Of a stretch of DNA of 28,175 nt, positions 27,375-28,175 are shown one piece after another; position 1 is the stretch's first letter; each line of letters starts with the position of its first letter. The position numbers and the translations under genes are program-made. This DNA comes from Basidiobolus meristosporus CBS 931.73 (lineage: Eukaryota > Basidiobolomycota > Basidiobolomycetes > Basidiobolales > Basidiobolaceae): the NCBI GenBank assembly GCA_002104905.1, contig MCFE01000888.1, positions 1 through 28,175 on the forward strand, read 5' to 3'. The notes below the pieces were generated by a model. It was given only the letters and a program-made list of their open reading frames with translations. It ran no database searches and was not told the DNA's origin.

Positions 27375-28175
27375 TTAGGTTCCTTCAATTCCAAGATGTC
27401 CATATCCATTGTGTAGCTTATGTGTTAAATCCAGGCAAGAAACATAAGGGCAATAGGCAATAGGGCTTCCATCAACAATTTGGTAGAGTGTTTCATCCTG
27501 TACTACAAATTTGCTGGCTTTATCACGGATTATCTTCTTGATATCTTCATCCACCTCATTAGGAATGGCTTGGTCCTTCAAGTACTTTGGTAATAGGCTA
27601 GGCCAATCTGATTCATGCACCCGGTTGAGTTGTGCAACTTGATCTAATCTTGATAAGGCATCAGCAACTGTGTTGTTTTTTCCAGGGCAGTAGACAATCT
27701 CCAGGTCAAATTGCTGAATGTATTCACTCCATCTTGTCATTCTTCTAGAGAGTACCTTCTGAGCAAATATGTACTTGAGGGAGGCATGATCAGTCTTCAC
27801 AGTGCATTTGACTCCTTCAATATAGCATCTCCATGCCTTCAAACAGTGTATTATAGCAAGCATCTCCTTCTCATGGACTGGATTGTTTTGTTTGGCTGAG
27901 TTTGGTTTCTTGGATTCAAAGGCAACAGGGTAGTCCTTTCCCGCGTGTTCTTGGTTTGGCACTTCACCAATTGCATAATCTGAAGCATCTGTGCACAGAG
28001 TGAACTCTTTTATGAAGTCTGGTATTCTTAAGCTTGGCAGCTTAGCAAGTTCATTCTTGAGCATCTGGAAGGCAGTCTCACAAGCTATGTCCCACTTGTA
28101 GGTATTGTCTTTCTTGAGGATATCAGTTAAAGGGGCTGCAATACTTGCAAACAACTTGACAAATCCCAATAATAG
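27375..28175 (-). pseudogene. pol: gypsy RT C-terminus and RNase H
   Basis: 264-codon open frame (27375-28169). It begins with the end of RT (FVKLFASIAAPLTDILKK), then RNase H with TDASDYAIG, EKEMLAIIHCLKAWR and KTDHASLKYI, and the usual gypsy tail FDLEIVYCPGKNNTVADALS. The integrase zinc domain then starts, and a TAA ends the frame after GHLGIEGT. The catalytic RT motif lies beyond the window. The upstream boundary is the window edge. Confidence 0.93.

Larger units (their letters stand above)
26603..28175 (-). mobile_element. Ty3/gypsy retrotransposon fragment (RT end to integrase)
   Basis: Minus-strand gypsy pol in the order RT end, RNase H, integrase, which is the Ty3/gypsy order. It enters from beyond the window's right edge and ends abruptly at about 26603 inside the integrase C-terminal region, where copia II's primer site begins. 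No LTR is visible. Confidence 0.92.

Noticed and set aside
8182-28175. tRNA or rRNA genes
   Set aside because: No cloverleaf-like A/B box pair or rRNA-like stretch was seen; the only tRNA-like signal is the 12-base primer complement.

Overview
The window is eukaryotic and almost certainly fungal: a graveyard of nested transposable elements with no intact cellular gene. The Ty1/copia elements prime from the anticodon stem-loop of an initiator tRNA-Met, the DNA transposons carry PIF/Harbinger-like DDE transposases, and the DNA is AT-rich with heavy CpG loss. A basidiomycete is my best guess, from general resemblance only; nothing fixes the species.

Layout. (1) 1-3610: an LTR-like stretch with promoter signals, a decayed Cys/His-rich reading frame on the minus strand (866-1396), and a long decayed plus-strand frame with a 69-codon tandem repeat (1581-3537). 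(2) 3611-8032: copia element I, plus strand. It has a full 5' LTR, a primer site, gag, then a TIR insertion that replaces the protease and the start of integrase, followed by the rest of pol and a truncated 3' LTR. (3) 8182-15169: DDE transposon A. A second copy, E (10197-14759, inverted), lies in A's central intergenic region, and E's accessory gene holds a 1.22-kb LTR-like insertion. A is cut off by a 52-bp copia LTR stub. (4) 15222-26602: copia element II, minus strand. DDE transposon B (18494-25540) lies inside its protease/pre-integrase region, DDE transposon C (19090-22504) lies inside B, and a 211-bp MITE lies in the last codons of B's transposase. (5) 26603-28175: the 3' part of a Ty3/gypsy pol, minus strand, joined to copia II exactly where copia II's 5' LTR should be.

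The central system is a DDE transposon family with these shared features: ends AGACTTGTTC, 3-bp target duplications (ATA or ATT), full length about 3.4 kb, and two divergent genes. One gene encodes a roughly 295-residue DDE transposase. The other encodes a roughly 415-residue accessory protein I do not recognise. They are separated by a near-constant 358-bp intergenic region. Each end carries its own subterminal motif array. Four large copies, one clear MITE and one probable derivative are present, and no copy has an intact transposase. The nesting gives a relative age order, and CpG loss in the host copies compared with C agrees with it.
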